Positions 1 through 9,422 of a stretch of DNA of 64,000 nucleotides are shown here, piece after piece. A program made the position numbers and the translations under genes. The DNA is from Bradyrhizobium sp. 200 (lineage in GTDB: Bacteria > Pseudomonadota > Alphaproteobacteria > Rhizobiales > Xanthobacteraceae): assembly GCF_023100945.1 (NCBI RefSeq), contig NZ_CP064689.1:1656001-1720000 (forward strand), read 5' to 3'. Position 1 is the stretch's first letter. Every line of letters starts with the position of its first letter. Below the pieces are notes generated by a model. The model was not told the origin of the DNA. It saw only the letters and a program-made list of their open reading frames with translations, and ran no database searches.

Positions 1-102
1 AAGGTGTTCGTCGGCCGCGACGAGACGCGCGCGCTGCGCAGCGACCAGTTGCAGCGCTTTCACGCGCTTAGCGAGAGGATCGCGCCCGCCCGCGCGGCGT
101 AG
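1..102 (+). CDS. C-terminal end of an unidentified protein (5' part outside window)
   Basis: The first frame is open from base 1 to a TAG at 100-102 and encodes 33 residues ending in SERIAPARAA. Codon use is high-GC like its neighbours. It lies 30 bp before exbB on the same strand, so it is probably the preceding gene of the same operon. In related bacteria exbBD-tonB often follows heme or siderophore uptake genes, which is the only hint of its role. I do not recognise the protein from this fragment. Confidence 0.5.
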   Translation, partial: KVFVGRDETRALRSDQLQRFHALSERIAPARAA

Positions 103-132
103 CCGATCCGAATCGTCAACCGGGAGGCGATC

Positions 133-918
<786 letters not shown>

Positions 919-935
919 GGGAGGAAGTGTGAGCG

Positions 936-1379
936 ATGGGCGCCAAACTGGGTAGCGTGGTCGGTGGCCGGGCGCGCGGTGGCGGCGATGATCTTGTCGA
1001 GGCCCACGAGATCAACGTCACGCCGTTCATCGACGTGATGCTGGTGCTCCTGATCATCTTCATGGTCGCCGCCCCGCTCGCCACCGTCGATCTCGGCGTC
1101 AATCTCCCCGCCAGCGCGGTCGAGCCGTCGCCGCGGCCGGACAAGCCGGTTTTCGTCACCGTGAAGCCGGACCTTTCGGTGGCAGTGGGCGAGGACGTGA
1201 TCGCACGCGATACGCTGACCGCCACCATCGACGCCGCAACCAAGGGCGACAAGAACGAGCGCATTTTTCTGCGCGCCGACAAGGTCGTCAGCTATGGCGA
1301 TTTGATGGAGGTGATGAACCTTCTGCGCAATGCCGGCTATCTCAAGATCGCACTGGTCGGCCTCGACGGCCGCAGCTAG
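936..1379 (+). CDS. exbD: TonB-system biopolymer transport protein ExbD
   Basis: 147-residue ExbD/TolR family protein. A single membrane helix covers about residues 29-47 and contains the conserved proton-path aspartate (D33, in INVTPFIDVMLVLL). The rest is a periplasmic domain. GGGAGG lies 15 bp upstream of the ATG. It sits between exbB and tonB; tonB starts 4 bp after its stop. The length matches the family (about 140 residues). Confidence 0.93.
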   Translation: MGAKLGSVVGGRARGGGDDLVEAHEINVTPFIDVMLVLLIIFMVAAPLATVDLGVNLPASAVEPSPRPDKPVFVTVKPDLSVAVGEDVIARDTLTATIDAATKGDKNERIFLRADKVVSYGDLMEVMNLLRNAGYLKIALVGLDGRS

Positions 1380-1383
1380 CACC

Positions 1384-2208
1384 ATGAACGCGTTCGCGCT
1401 CCACGATGCTTCCGACCAGGCCGTATTGCGCCGCTGGGGCGTATCGGCAGCGGCGATCCTCGCTGCCCATGCCGCCTTGATCGCGATCGGCATGAACTGG
1501 ACCCGGCCACAGCCGGAGCCCGGCGTCGCCCTGCCGGCGATCATGGTGGATATGGCGCCGGTATCGGCAGCGCCACAGTCAACGCCCCTTGAGCGCGCGC
1601 CGGGACCCGTAATGGATCAGGCCGACGCCTCGCCGCCCGAGCCGGTGAAGCAGCAGGAAGTGGTCGAACAGCAGATCGCGCCGACCCCGCCGCAGGAGAA
1701 GCCAGAGGTCGTGGCGCCGCCCGAGCAGAAGGTGGAACTGAAGCCGGCAACCGAGCCCGCTCAACCCGTCCCTGATGCCAAGCCGACACCGGTCAAACCG
1801 AAAGTGATTCGCCCCGAGGCGAAGAAGCCGAACGACTCGACGCCTACGCCGCGCACCGCGGCGCCGCCGCGCGTGGAACGCCAGGCACCGGCCGCCTCCG
1901 CGGCCAGCACCGGCGCAACAGCTTCGGCGGTCGCCACCTATAATCAGCGGGTCCGCGCGCATCTGATGCGCTTCCACCAGTACCCGGCGGGAGCCAACCA
2001 GCCCGGCGTGGCCAGGCTGTCTTTCACGATCAACCGCAGCGGGCAGGTGCTCGGAAGCCGGGTTGCCGGATCATCCGGCGTCGCCGCGCTCGATGCCCAG
2101 GCGGCTGCGATGGTTCGCCGAGCCTCGCCGTTTCCGGCGTTTCCGCCGGAAATTACGCAAGGCTCAATGGGCTTCAACATTCCGGTGATTTTTACCGTCC
2201 CCAGATAA
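1384..2208 (+). CDS. tonB: energy transducer TonB
   Basis: 274-residue TonB. It has an N-terminal inner-membrane anchor (about residues 18-37), a proline/glutamate/lysine-rich periplasmic spacer (about 70-175) and a C-terminal TonB domain (about 185-274) with YNQRVRAHLMRFHQYP and a terminal VIFTVPR strand. It carries energy from ExbBD to outer-membrane receptors for iron complexes. I chose ATG 1384, 4 bp after exbD; an in-frame start further up would lie inside exbD. It ends 10 bp from the convergent permease gene with no visible terminator. Confidence 0.9.
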   Translation: MNAFALHDASDQAVLRRWGVSAAAILAAHAALIAIGMNWTRPQPEPGVALPAIMVDMAPVSAAPQSTPLERAPGPVMDQADASPPEPVKQQEVVEQQIAPTPPQEKPEVVAPPEQKVELKPATEPAQPVPDAKPTPVKPKVIRPEAKKPNDSTPTPRTAAPPRVERQAPAASAASTGATASAVATYNQRVRAHLMRFHQYPAGANQPGVARLSFTINRSGQVLGSRVAGSSGVAALDAQAAAMVRRASPFPAFPPEITQGSMGFNIPVIFTVPR

Positions 2209-2218
2209 CCAGGATGGT

Positions 2219-3121
2219 TTATTCCTTCACCGCCCCCGTCAGCGACGAGACGTAATAGTCAACGAACAGCGAATAGAACAGCGCGACCGGCAGCGAGCCG
2301 AGCAGCGAGCCCGCCATCAGCGCGCCCCACTGGTAGACGTCGCCGGTGACGAGTTCGGTCAGGATCGCGACCGGCACCGTCTTGTTGGCGCCGCTCTGGA
2401 TGAAGGCGAGCGCGTAGATGAACTCGTTCCACGACAGCGTGAAGGAGAAGATGCCGGCCGAGATCAGGCCGGGGACGGCGAGCGGCAGCGTGATCCGCCG
2501 CAGGATCTGCAGCCGAGTCGCGCCGTCGACCAGTGCGCATTCTTCGAGTTCATAGGGGATCGACTTGAAATAGCCGATCAGCAGCCAGGTGCAGAATGGC
2601 ACCAGGAAGGTCGGATACACCAGGATCAGCGCCATCGGCGAGTCGAACAGGCCGAACTGCACGATCACGGTGGCCAGCGGAATGAACAGGATCGAGGGCG
2701 GCACCAGATAGGCGAGATAGATGCCGAGGCCCACGTAAGGGCTGCCGCGGAAGCGCAAGCGCTCGATCGCGTAGGCGGCAAGCGTCGAGGCGAACAGCGA
2801 CAGGAAGGTCGAACCAACAGCCACGAACATCGTGGTCTTCAGCCAGGTCGGATAGGCGGTGTTGAACAGCAGATGCTTGATATGGGCGAGCGTCGGCGAG
2901 GAAATCCAGAACGGATTATGCTCCTTGTAGTTCAGAAGCTCCGCGTTCGGCTTGAACGAGGTGATTGCCATCCAGTAGAACGGGAACAGCAGGATCAGCA
3001 CGAAGCAGGACAGCGGCAGATAGATCATCATCACCCGCCGCGCGCGGGAATCCCACGCCATCGTATCTGGCGTGGCGCTGCCGACATTGGTGTTGGTCGG
3101 GCCGGCGGCTACGTCAGTCAT
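2219..3121 (-). CDS. sugar-type ABC transporter permease (MalG-like)
   Basis: 300-residue inner-membrane permease of the carbohydrate ABC family, with about six helices and the cytoplasmic EAA loop (ELEECALVDGATRLQILRRI, then LPLAVPGL) that docks on the ATPase. It overlaps the preceding permease gene by 8 bp, showing translational coupling. Together with that permease and the binding protein it forms an importer of a sugar, polyol or similar solute. No ATPase gene is present here, so a shared ATPase elsewhere must serve it, or it lies in a separate locus. Substrate cannot be told from sequence. Confidence 0.9.
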   Translation of the reverse strand: MTDVAAGPTNTNVGSATPDTMAWDSRARRVMMIYLPLSCFVLILLFPFYWMAITSFKPNAELLNYKEHNPFWISSPTLAHIKHLLFNTAYPTWLKTTMFVAVGSTFLSLFASTLAAYAIERLRFRGSPYVGLGIYLAYLVPPSILFIPLATVIVQFGLFDSPMALILVYPTFLVPFCTWLLIGYFKSIPYELEECALVDGATRLQILRRITLPLAVPGLISAGIFSFTLSWNEFIYALAFIQSGANKTVPVAILTELVTGDVYQWGALMAGSLLGSLPVALFYSLFVDYYVSSLTGAVKE

Positions 3122-4070
3122 TGGCTTCTCCCTGCTGCCATTTGCGGCGCGCGAGGCCGAAGTAGCTGAACAATGTCGCGAACACGAGGAACGGGATCAT
3201 CGACACGGCGATTGCCGCGCCCTCGCCGAGCTCGCCGCCGGCGATGCCGCGCTGGAAGGCGAGCGTCGCGAGCAGGTGGGTGGAGTTGACCGGCCCGCCG
3301 CGCGTGATGGCGTAGACGAGCTGGAAGTCGGTAAAGGTGAAGATGATCGAGAACGTCATCACGATCGCGAGGATCGGCATCATCATCGGGAAGGTAATGT
3401 AGCGGAAGCGCTGCCAGGCGCTGGCGCCGTCCAGCATCGCCGCCTCGTAGAGCGAGGGCGAAATCGTCTGCAGTCCCGCCAGGAGCGAGATCGCCACGAA
3501 GGGGATGCCGCGCCAGATGTTGGCCGCGATCAGCGAGAAACGCGCCGGCCAGGGCGTGCCGAGGAAATCGATATTGGTGGAGCGGATGTGCAGCACGTCG
3601 ACCAGGAGATAGGAAATGATCGAGAACTGCGGATCGTAGATCCACCAGAACGCCAGCGCCGACAGCACCGTCGGCACGATCCACGGCAACAGCACGATGG
3701 CGCGGAGCAGGCTCTTGAGCGGGAAGTGGTTGTTGAGCAGCAGCGCCAGCCAGAAGCCGAGCGCGAATTTTCCGAAGGTCGCGATCGCCGTGTAGAACAC
3801 GCTGTAGAACACCGCGCCCCACCACAGGGGATCGGTCCACAGATACTGGAAATTCTCCAGGCCGATAAAGATGCCGCGCTGGCCGATCGTGGTGTCGGTG
3901 AAGGCGAGCCAGACGCCGAGGCCCAGCGGATAGGTGAGGAATACCGTGAGCAGCCCGATCGCGGGCGTAAGGCACATCACGATCAGGAATGGCTTGTAGT
4001 CGAACAGGCGTGCGAGCCAGCCCGGTTGCCGGAGCGCCACGCCGCGCGATGGTAGAGTGGTTACGGACAT
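3114..4070 (-). CDS. sugar-type ABC transporter permease (MalF/UgpA-like)
   Basis: 318-residue inner-membrane permease, partner of the MalG-like gene it overlaps. The family EAA loop is visible near the C-terminal third (SLYEAAMLDGASAWQRFRYI, then TFPMMMP). The N-terminal helix begins after about residue 25 (FLIVMCLTPAIGLLTVFLTYPL). It lies 143 bp downstream of the binding-protein gene; that gap holds a strongly palindromic repeat that could uncouple expression of the binding protein from the permeases, as palindromic repeats do in the E. coli malE-malF gap. Confidence 0.9.
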   Translation of the reverse strand: MSVTTLPSRGVALRQPGWLARLFDYKPFLIVMCLTPAIGLLTVFLTYPLGLGVWLAFTDTTIGQRGIFIGLENFQYLWTDPLWWGAVFYSVFYTAIATFGKFALGFWLALLLNNHFPLKSLLRAIVLLPWIVPTVLSALAFWWIYDPQFSIISYLLVDVLHIRSTNIDFLGTPWPARFSLIAANIWRGIPFVAISLLAGLQTISPSLYEAAMLDGASAWQRFRYITFPMMMPILAIVMTFSIIFTFTDFQLVYAITRGGPVNSTHLLATLAFQRGIAGGELGEGAAIAVSMIPFLVFATLFSYFGLARRKWQQGEAND

Positions 4071-4100
4071 CGGGTCCCTGTGCAGGTCTGACTTTCAAGG

Positions 4101-4179
4101 TCATTCCGGGGCGATGCGAAGCATCGAACCCGGAATCTCGAGATTCCGGGTCTGGTGCTTCCGCACCATCCCGGAATGA
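4101..4179. repeat. three-hairpin palindromic intergenic repeat
   Basis: The ends TCATTCCGGG and CCCGGAATGA are inverted. Between them lie three stem-loops: GATGC-GAA-GCATC, a perfect 24-bp palindrome at 4128-4151 centred on CTCGAG, and TGGTGC-TTCC-GCACCA. The folded form would be a three-armed cross. It sits between the binding-protein and permease genes of one operon. Confidence 0.85.
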
Positions 4180-4213
4180 CGGCGTGTCGATCGCTGACGC
4201 AGCTCTACTTGCC

Positions 4214-5557
4214 CTACCGCCCCTGCCGCCGGAAGTACCGCTTCGCGCGCTGCTCCGCTTCCGCGGCGGCAGCCTCTGGCGTCGAGGCGCCGGTCGCAAC
4301 CGCGGCGCACATCTGGATCAGCACGTAATCCGCACTGACCGCACCGGTTGCCGTGGAGATCGGCCCCTTGTAGCCGTCGTAATAGGTGCTCTTCATCGTG
4401 TCCTTGAAGATCGACACCTTGGGATCGCCGGACCAGACCGCGGCGTCGGCATAGGCCGCAAGCGGCTGCGACCAATAGCCCGAGTTGGCGTTGAGCCAGG
4501 GCTCGTACTGGTCCTTTTCCAGCATGTACTGCAGGAACGCCTTTGCGGCATTGGGATACTGGCTGTGCTTGAACAGCATGGCGTTGAGCGTCAGGCCCGC
4601 CATCGGCGAGACCTTGGCGAGGCCCTTCGGCAAGAGCTGATGCTCGCTGTCCTCGGCGATCGCCTTGGTGGCCGGATCGTTCTTCAGCGAGAAATATAGC
4701 GAGACGCCGTTGGCGGTCAGTGAGATTTCCTGCGAGGAATAGGCGCGGTTGTTGCTGACGTCGTTCCACGACGGCGTGCCGGCAATGAAGGTCGGGTAAA
4801 GTTCCTTGACCCAGTTCAGCGCGGCGATGGTCTCCTTGCTGTTGATGACGATGTTACCCTCTTCATCGAGCAGCGAAGCGTTGTGCGACCACAGCGCCCA
4901 GTTGGCGAAACCGTTGCCGTCGCCCTTGGCATTGCCCAGTGCGAAGCCGGCCGGCTTGCCGGCCTTCTGCAGCTTGCGGCACAGGTCGAGGATTCCGGCA
5001 TGATCTTCCGGAACCTTGTCGAAGCCGACCGATTGCAGCACCGATTTGCGGTAGATCAGGGGGCCGGCGGTGGCGCCGAACGGCAATCCGATCCAGGCGT
5101 TGCTCTTGCTGCGCTTGCCGTAGGTCTGCGCCAGCGGCAGCCAGCCGCCATAGCGCTTGCCGAGATAATCGGCGACATCGCTCAGTTCAATCAGCTTGTC
5201 GACATAGATGTGCGGCGCGTCTGAGAAGCCGATGATGATGTCGGGGCCGGCGCCGGAATTCGAGGTCACCGCGGTCTGCTGGTTGATGTCTTCCCAGCCG
5301 ACGAAGTCGACCTTGACCTCGACGCCGGTCTCCTTGCTGAACTTGGCGGCATTGGCGCGGAACACGTCCTCGTCGGCCTGCACGAAACGGACCGGGCGCA
5401 GCATGCGCAAGGACGCGCCTTTCTCGATCGCAAACTTGGGTGCCGGGACGTCGGCGGCCTTGATGGTGGATGCGGTTTGCGCCGAAGCGCCGGTGGCAGC
5501 CAATGCGGCCGCGGAAACGCCCAAAGCCAGCGCTTCACGACGGGTGATGTCGTTCAT
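4214..5557 (-). CDS. ABC transporter extracellular solute-binding protein (family 1)
   Basis: 447-residue periplasmic binding protein. The N-terminus shows a Tat-type signal (TRREALALGVSAAALAATGASAQ), so it is probably exported folded. The body is typical of family 1 sugar-binding proteins (GPDIIIGFSDAPHIYVDK, GLPFGATAGPLIYRKSVLQ, TANGVSLYFSLKND). It is followed by two permease genes and preceded by a 2-hydroxyacid dehydrogenase gene, all leftward. The dehydrogenase next door suggests the imported solute may be oxidised through a hydroxy-acid step, but this is inference. Confidence 0.9.
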   Translation of the reverse strand: MNDITRREALALGVSAAALAATGASAQTASTIKAADVPAPKFAIEKGASLRMLRPVRFVQADEDVFRANAAKFSKETGVEVKVDFVGWEDINQQTAVTSNSGAGPDIIIGFSDAPHIYVDKLIELSDVADYLGKRYGGWLPLAQTYGKRSKSNAWIGLPFGATAGPLIYRKSVLQSVGFDKVPEDHAGILDLCRKLQKAGKPAGFALGNAKGDGNGFANWALWSHNASLLDEEGNIVINSKETIAALNWVKELYPTFIAGTPSWNDVSNNRAYSSQEISLTANGVSLYFSLKNDPATKAIAEDSEHQLLPKGLAKVSPMAGLTLNAMLFKHSQYPNAAKAFLQYMLEKDQYEPWLNANSGYWSQPLAAYADAAVWSGDPKVSIFKDTMKSTYYDGYKGPISTATGAVSADYVLIQMCAAVATGASTPEAAAAEAEQRAKRYFRRQGR

Positions 5558-5622
5558 GGTTCTCTCCCTGTTCTTGTTCCCGGCGTTGAATCGCCGGTGA
5601 ACTTAGTCGGAACGCTTTTCGG

Positions 5623-6666
5623 CTAGCTGTTCGGCCCTCGATCCATGCTGACAGGCTGCCAGCGCCGGAGCGAGGTGTTTTGCAGCACCGACGGATTGAC
5701 GCAGCTTACCGGCCACATCCCCTGCAGGACCAGTGACAATTCGTAGCCTACGCGGCGCTTGCGCGCTTCGTCAAAACGTGCCGACGCAGAGGCGACATGC
5801 GCGGTCAGGGTGACGTTTTCCATCGACAGCATCGGGTTGTTGTGGGACGGCGGCTCCTTTTCCAGCACGTCGAGGGCGGCATGCGCGATCCAGCCCTCCT
5901 GCAGCGCCTTGATCAGCGATTCCTCGTCCACCGTGGCGCCGCGGCCGGTATTGATGAAGACGGCGGATTTTTTCATCTGGCGGAAATGCTTCTCGGTGAG
6001 CATGTGATGCACCTCGGGCCGCGCCGGTGCATGCATCGAGACGAAATCCGACTGCGACAGCACCTCGTTCAGCGTCGAGGGGATCACGCCGTGATCGTAC
6101 ATCAGCGTTTCCTGGATGAAGGGATCGTAGGCCATCATGCGCAAGCCAAAGGGCGCCGCGCGCTTGGCGACCGCACGCGCCACCCGGCCGAACGAGATGA
6201 AGCCGAGCGTCTGGCCCATCAGCCGCGGGATCTTCAAGAGCGCAGGCCGGCCCTCCGACCAGCGCCCGGTGCGCACCATCTTGTCCTGCTCGACCAGCCG
6301 CCGAAACCCCGCCAGCAAAAGCATCATGGCGTGGTCGGCGACTTCCTCGATGAAGGTGTCGGGGATGTTGGTGACGGGAATGCCGCGGGCGGTCGCAGCC
6401 TTGACGTCGACGGAGTCGACGCCGACGCTGCCGAGCGTGATCACCTTGCAGTTTTCGAGCGCGTCAATGACCGTCTTGGTGATCGGCATGCCCTTGGCGT
6501 AGATCGCGTCTGCGGTCTTTGCAGCGGCGATGAATTCCGCCTCGTTGGCCGGCGCCTCGATGATTTCGGCCCCGATCGGATCGAGCGCTTCCTTCTCGTA
6601 GCCGTAGCCGCCGCCGGCGACCGTGAAGCTCGCGCCCTTCGGCGTCACCACCCTGAATTTTGGCAT
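5623..6666 (-). CDS. D-isomer-specific 2-hydroxyacid dehydrogenase family protein
   Basis: 347 residues. Catalytic features are present in order: Arg in FINTGRGATVDEESL, Glu in DVLEKEPP and His in LTAHVASAS. The NAD-binding turn reads GFISFGRVARA, where the usual first and third glycines of GxGxxG are Ser and Ala; I think this variant belongs to the CtBP-like branch. I chose the ATG at 6666 (protein begins MPKFRVVTPKG), which follows GGGAGCAGG; a longer open frame upstream has no good site. It lies 65 bp upstream of the binding-protein gene and probably leads that operon. Confidence 0.87.
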   Translation of the reverse strand: MPKFRVVTPKGASFTVAGGGYGYEKEALDPIGAEIIEAPANEAEFIAAAKTADAIYAKGMPITKTVIDALENCKVITLGSVGVDSVDVKAATARGIPVTNIPDTFIEEVADHAMMLLLAGFRRLVEQDKMVRTGRWSEGRPALLKIPRLMGQTLGFISFGRVARAVAKRAAPFGLRMMAYDPFIQETLMYDHGVIPSTLNEVLSQSDFVSMHAPARPEVHHMLTEKHFRQMKKSAVFINTGRGATVDEESLIKALQEGWIAHAALDVLEKEPPSHNNPMLSMENVTLTAHVASASARFDEARKRRVGYELSLVLQGMWPVSCVNPSVLQNTSLRRWQPVSMDRGPNS

Positions 6667-6914
6667 TTCCTGCTCCCGATTTATTCTTCGGTGTTGGTTC
6701 GAGGCGGCGGGCGCCGCCCTTTCTTTTGTGACTTCATCTTTTACGCGACCTTGTGGCTGTCTGCTACAATCGCCGGTTGTTGTCCAAATAGGAAGCAGCT
6801 TCTTTCGGCGCATTCCCGCTGGTCTTCGTAACAAAGCGCTAAAGGGTCTCACGATATTGTGCGCGGAATCAATCGGCCAATCGCGTGCTACGCGCCTATT
6901 TTCCGGAGATCCCC

Positions 6915-8600
6915 GTGACGCTCACCAACCTCAAGATCACCCCCAAGCTCGGCATTCTGGTGGGAGTGACCCTTCTCGGCCTCTGCATTGCCGGCGTACT
7001 GGCGGGCTATCTGATGCAGCGTGAAATGCTGAATGCACGGATCGAGCAGACAAGGGCGATCGTCGACATGGCGCGCAACATGGCGCTCGGCCTGCAGAAG
7101 CAGGTTGCGGCGGGCCAGATGACCAAGGAGGCGGCGATTGCCGAGTTCAGCAAGCGCGGGAATACGCTGACCTTCGACAACGGCAACGGCTATGTGTTCG
7201 CCTACACGATGGATGGCGTCGCCGTGCTGGCGCCGGTTCCCAGCCAGATCGGCCAGAACCGTATGGACGTCGATACCGGCGGCAGGAAGCTGGTGCGCGA
7301 GTTGCGCGACGGCGTCGCGGCGAACGGCGAGATCATGTTGCGCTATGAATTCCGCAAACCCGGACAAGACGAGCTGATCCGCAAGTTTTCCTACGCGGTT
7401 CCGATCCCCGGCTGGAACATGTTCGTCGGCACCGGCGCCTATCTCGACGATCTCGACACCAAGATGAAGCCGATCGCGCTGGTGCTTGGGCTCGCCATTC
7501 TCGGCATCGCGCTGATTGCCGGCAGCATCGCCTGGACGATCGGCCGCAGCATTTCCAAGCCGCTCACGCAACTCGGCGCGCGCATGCAGGACCTGGCCGA
7601 GGGCCGGCTCGACGGCGAAATTCCCGGCATCGGCCGCGGCGACGAGATCGGCGCGATGGCCAAGACCGTCCAGATATTCAAGGACAATGCGGTGCGCATC
7701 CGCGGGCTCGAACAGAAGGAAGCCGAGGTGCAGGCACGCGCCGAGGCCGAACGGCGGACGGCGATGGAAAGCATCGCCAGCGACTTCGAGCGCAGCGTGA
7801 CCGGCATCGTGCGCTCGGTGTCGACGGCGGCGGCCGGCATGCAGACCACCGCGCAGTCCATGACCGCGACCGCTAGCGACGCCAGTTCGCGGGCGGCGAC
7901 CGTCGGCGCGGCCTCGCAGCGCTCGTCCGACAATGTCGGCACGGTCGCTTCCGCCGCCGAAGAGCTCTCCAGCTCGGTGACCGAGATTTCCCGCCAGGTG
8001 GCGCGCTCCAGCGAGATCGCCAGCAAGGCGGTCAACGACGCCGAGCGCACCAACGCCACCGTCGGCGCGCTCTCGACCGGCGCGGAGAAGATCGGCGAGG
8101 TGGTGAAGCTGATCCACTCGATCGCAGCCCAGACCAATCTGCTTGCGCTCAACGCCACCATCGAAGCGGCGCGCGCCGGCGATTCCGGCCGCGGTTTTGC
8201 GGTCGTGGCGTCGGAAGTGAAGGCGCTGGCCAACCAGACCGCGAAGGCGACCGAGGAAATCTCCTCGCAGGTCGCCGCCATGCAGGCCTCGACCAGCGAA
8301 GCGGTGGCCTCGATCGGCGGCATCACCGAGACCATCGCGCAGATGAGCGAGATCACCGTCTCGATCTCGACCGCCGTCGAGCAGCAGGGTGGCGCCACCC
8401 GCGAAATCGCCCGCAACATTCAGTCGGTGGCGGCCGGATCGAACGAAATATCGGCCCATATCGGCGGCGTCACCACCGCGGCAGCCGCAACCGGCAAAGC
8501 GGCGTCCGAAGTGCTGGCAAGCGCCCGCGAACTCGACACCCAGTCCGGCATGCTGCGGAGCGCGGTCGACGAATTCCTCGGCAAGGTAAGGGCGGCGTAA
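6915..8600 (+). CDS. methyl-accepting chemotaxis protein with single Cache domain
   Basis: 561-residue membrane chemoreceptor: helix at about 12-32, periplasmic single-Cache sensor about 36-180 ([30 protein letters not shown]), second helix about 183-204, HAMP about 205-258, then the signalling domain about 290-560 with the conserved tip [21 protein letters not shown] chose GTG 6915, 6 bp after GGAG at 6905-6908; an ATG at 6885 would add ten residues without a site. It stands alone, divergent from the dehydrogenase gene. Ligand unknown; this Cache type often binds small organic acids. Confidence 0.92.
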   Translation: MTLTNLKITPKLGILVGVTLLGLCIAGVLAGYLMQREMLNARIEQTRAIVDMARNMALGLQKQVAAGQMTKEAAIAEFSKRGNTLTFDNGNGYVFAYTMDGVAVLAPVPSQIGQNRMDVDTGGRKLVRELRDGVAANGEIMLRYEFRKPGQDELIRKFSYAVPIPGWNMFVGTGAYLDDLDTKMKPIALVLGLAILGIALIAGSIAWTIGRSISKPLTQLGARMQDLAEGRLDGEIPGIGRGDEIGAMAKTVQIFKDNAVRIRGLEQKEAEVQARAEAERRTAMESIASDFERSVTGIVRSVSTAAAGMQTTAQSMTATASDASSRAATVGAASQRSSDNVGTVASAAEELSSSVTEISRQVARSSEIASKAVNDAERTNATVGALSTGAEKIGEVVKLIHSIAAQTNLLALNATIEAARAGDSGRGFAVVASEVKALANQTAKATEEISSQVAAMQASTSEAVASIGGITETIAQMSEITVSISTAVEQQGGATREIARNIQSVAAGSNEISAHIGGVTTAAAATGKAASEVLASARELDTQSGMLRSAVDEFLGKVRAA

Positions 8601-9129
8601 ATCGGAATCGGCTCGCTGAACTCGCGGCAAGCTGACGTGTGGAAGTTCGTGGAGAGTGATTAGGACGCACCTGCGGGTACATGAGCCGCACGCGAGTGCG
8701 AAGGAGGTTTGCCCTTCTCCCGGCTTTTCACAGGGCAACCGGGCAACACAAATCTCTTCCACATCAAATCACAATCCAACAATCTGACTTCGTGATGGAT
8801 TTTATTTTTTGCGGTAGCTTTGCACTCCAATTGACAATGCAACCAAAGAAGAGTCGCAAACTTCAGGCAGAGCAGCGTCGGCGCGATGATCGGGCAGTGA
8901 GGCTGTCGCAAGTCGTGCATCCAACCTTGCGTTGCAGGTTTGAACGGGGCGCTAATTTTGACAAGCCGCGCCGGCTGATTGCCTGCGCACCAATCCTCCA
9001 ACCCGCGTGTGTAGTGCGATGACCCGCACGGCTCCGTGTTTTCTCCAAACCCAACGGGACCGTGCGGCCTTTCTCTCGGCGCGGATGATCGTCGTGAAGT
9101 GCGTTGCGCAACGGAATGGGAATGAGGCG
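8601..9129. other. low-GC stretch without a convincing gene
   Basis: About 530 bases after the chemoreceptor. Bases 8741-8840 are only about 40 percent GC, far below the window. Open frames on both strands show no family motif, and codon use is poor. An inverted repeat CCGCACGG/CCGTGCGG lies near 9024-9068. It may be the worn remains of transferred DNA. Confidence 0.4.
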
Positions 9130-9315
9130 ATGAAGTACAAAGATCGTATTGGTGAACGCGAGTATGAGGGCCGTCTCGAGAGTTTGCTGAAGAGCGTCCT
9201 CAACACAAATCTGCAACCGCTGAGGTCACTCGAGACCGCAACCAAAAAGCGGAGAGCGCAGAAGAAGAAGGTGGCAACCGGGTTCACGGAATCAACGAAG
9301 AGGACTTCCGGCTAA
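9130..9315 (+). CDS. possible small basic protein
   Basis: 61 residues beginning MKYKDRIGEREYEGRLES and ending lysine/arginine-rich (KKRRAQKKK). The ATG follows GGGAATGAGGCG, a weak site. It lies in the low-GC stretch and has lower GC than the surrounding genes. No family recognised. It could be a chance frame or a recent arrival. Confidence 0.3.
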   Translation: MKYKDRIGEREYEGRLESLLKSVLNTNLQPLRSLETATKKRRAQKKKVATGFTESTKRTSG

Positions 9316-9361
9316 CGGTGCGTCCCGCCGTTAGTGCCCAACCCCAACAGGTGCAGCTTAT

Positions 9362-9390
9362 CTCATCGTCCGCTTTTCGCGGACGATGAG
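9362..9390. terminator. perfect 12-bp hairpin downstream of the binding-protein gene
   Basis: CTCATCGTCCGC and GCGGACGATGAG are separated by TTTTC. It lies 33 bp beyond the stop of the leftward Bug-type gene. There is no clear T-run on either side, so it may protect the 3' end of the message rather than end transcription. Confidence 0.45.
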
Positions 9391-9422
9391 GGTCTTGTTG
9401 GCCGCGCCGGGCCTGCTTCCCT

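Noticed and set aside
6888..8762. 624-codon open frame antisense to the chemoreceptor gene
   Set aside because: GC-rich antisense shadow; no motif, low-complexity His/Arg/Gly-rich product, while the plus strand has full chemoreceptor domains.
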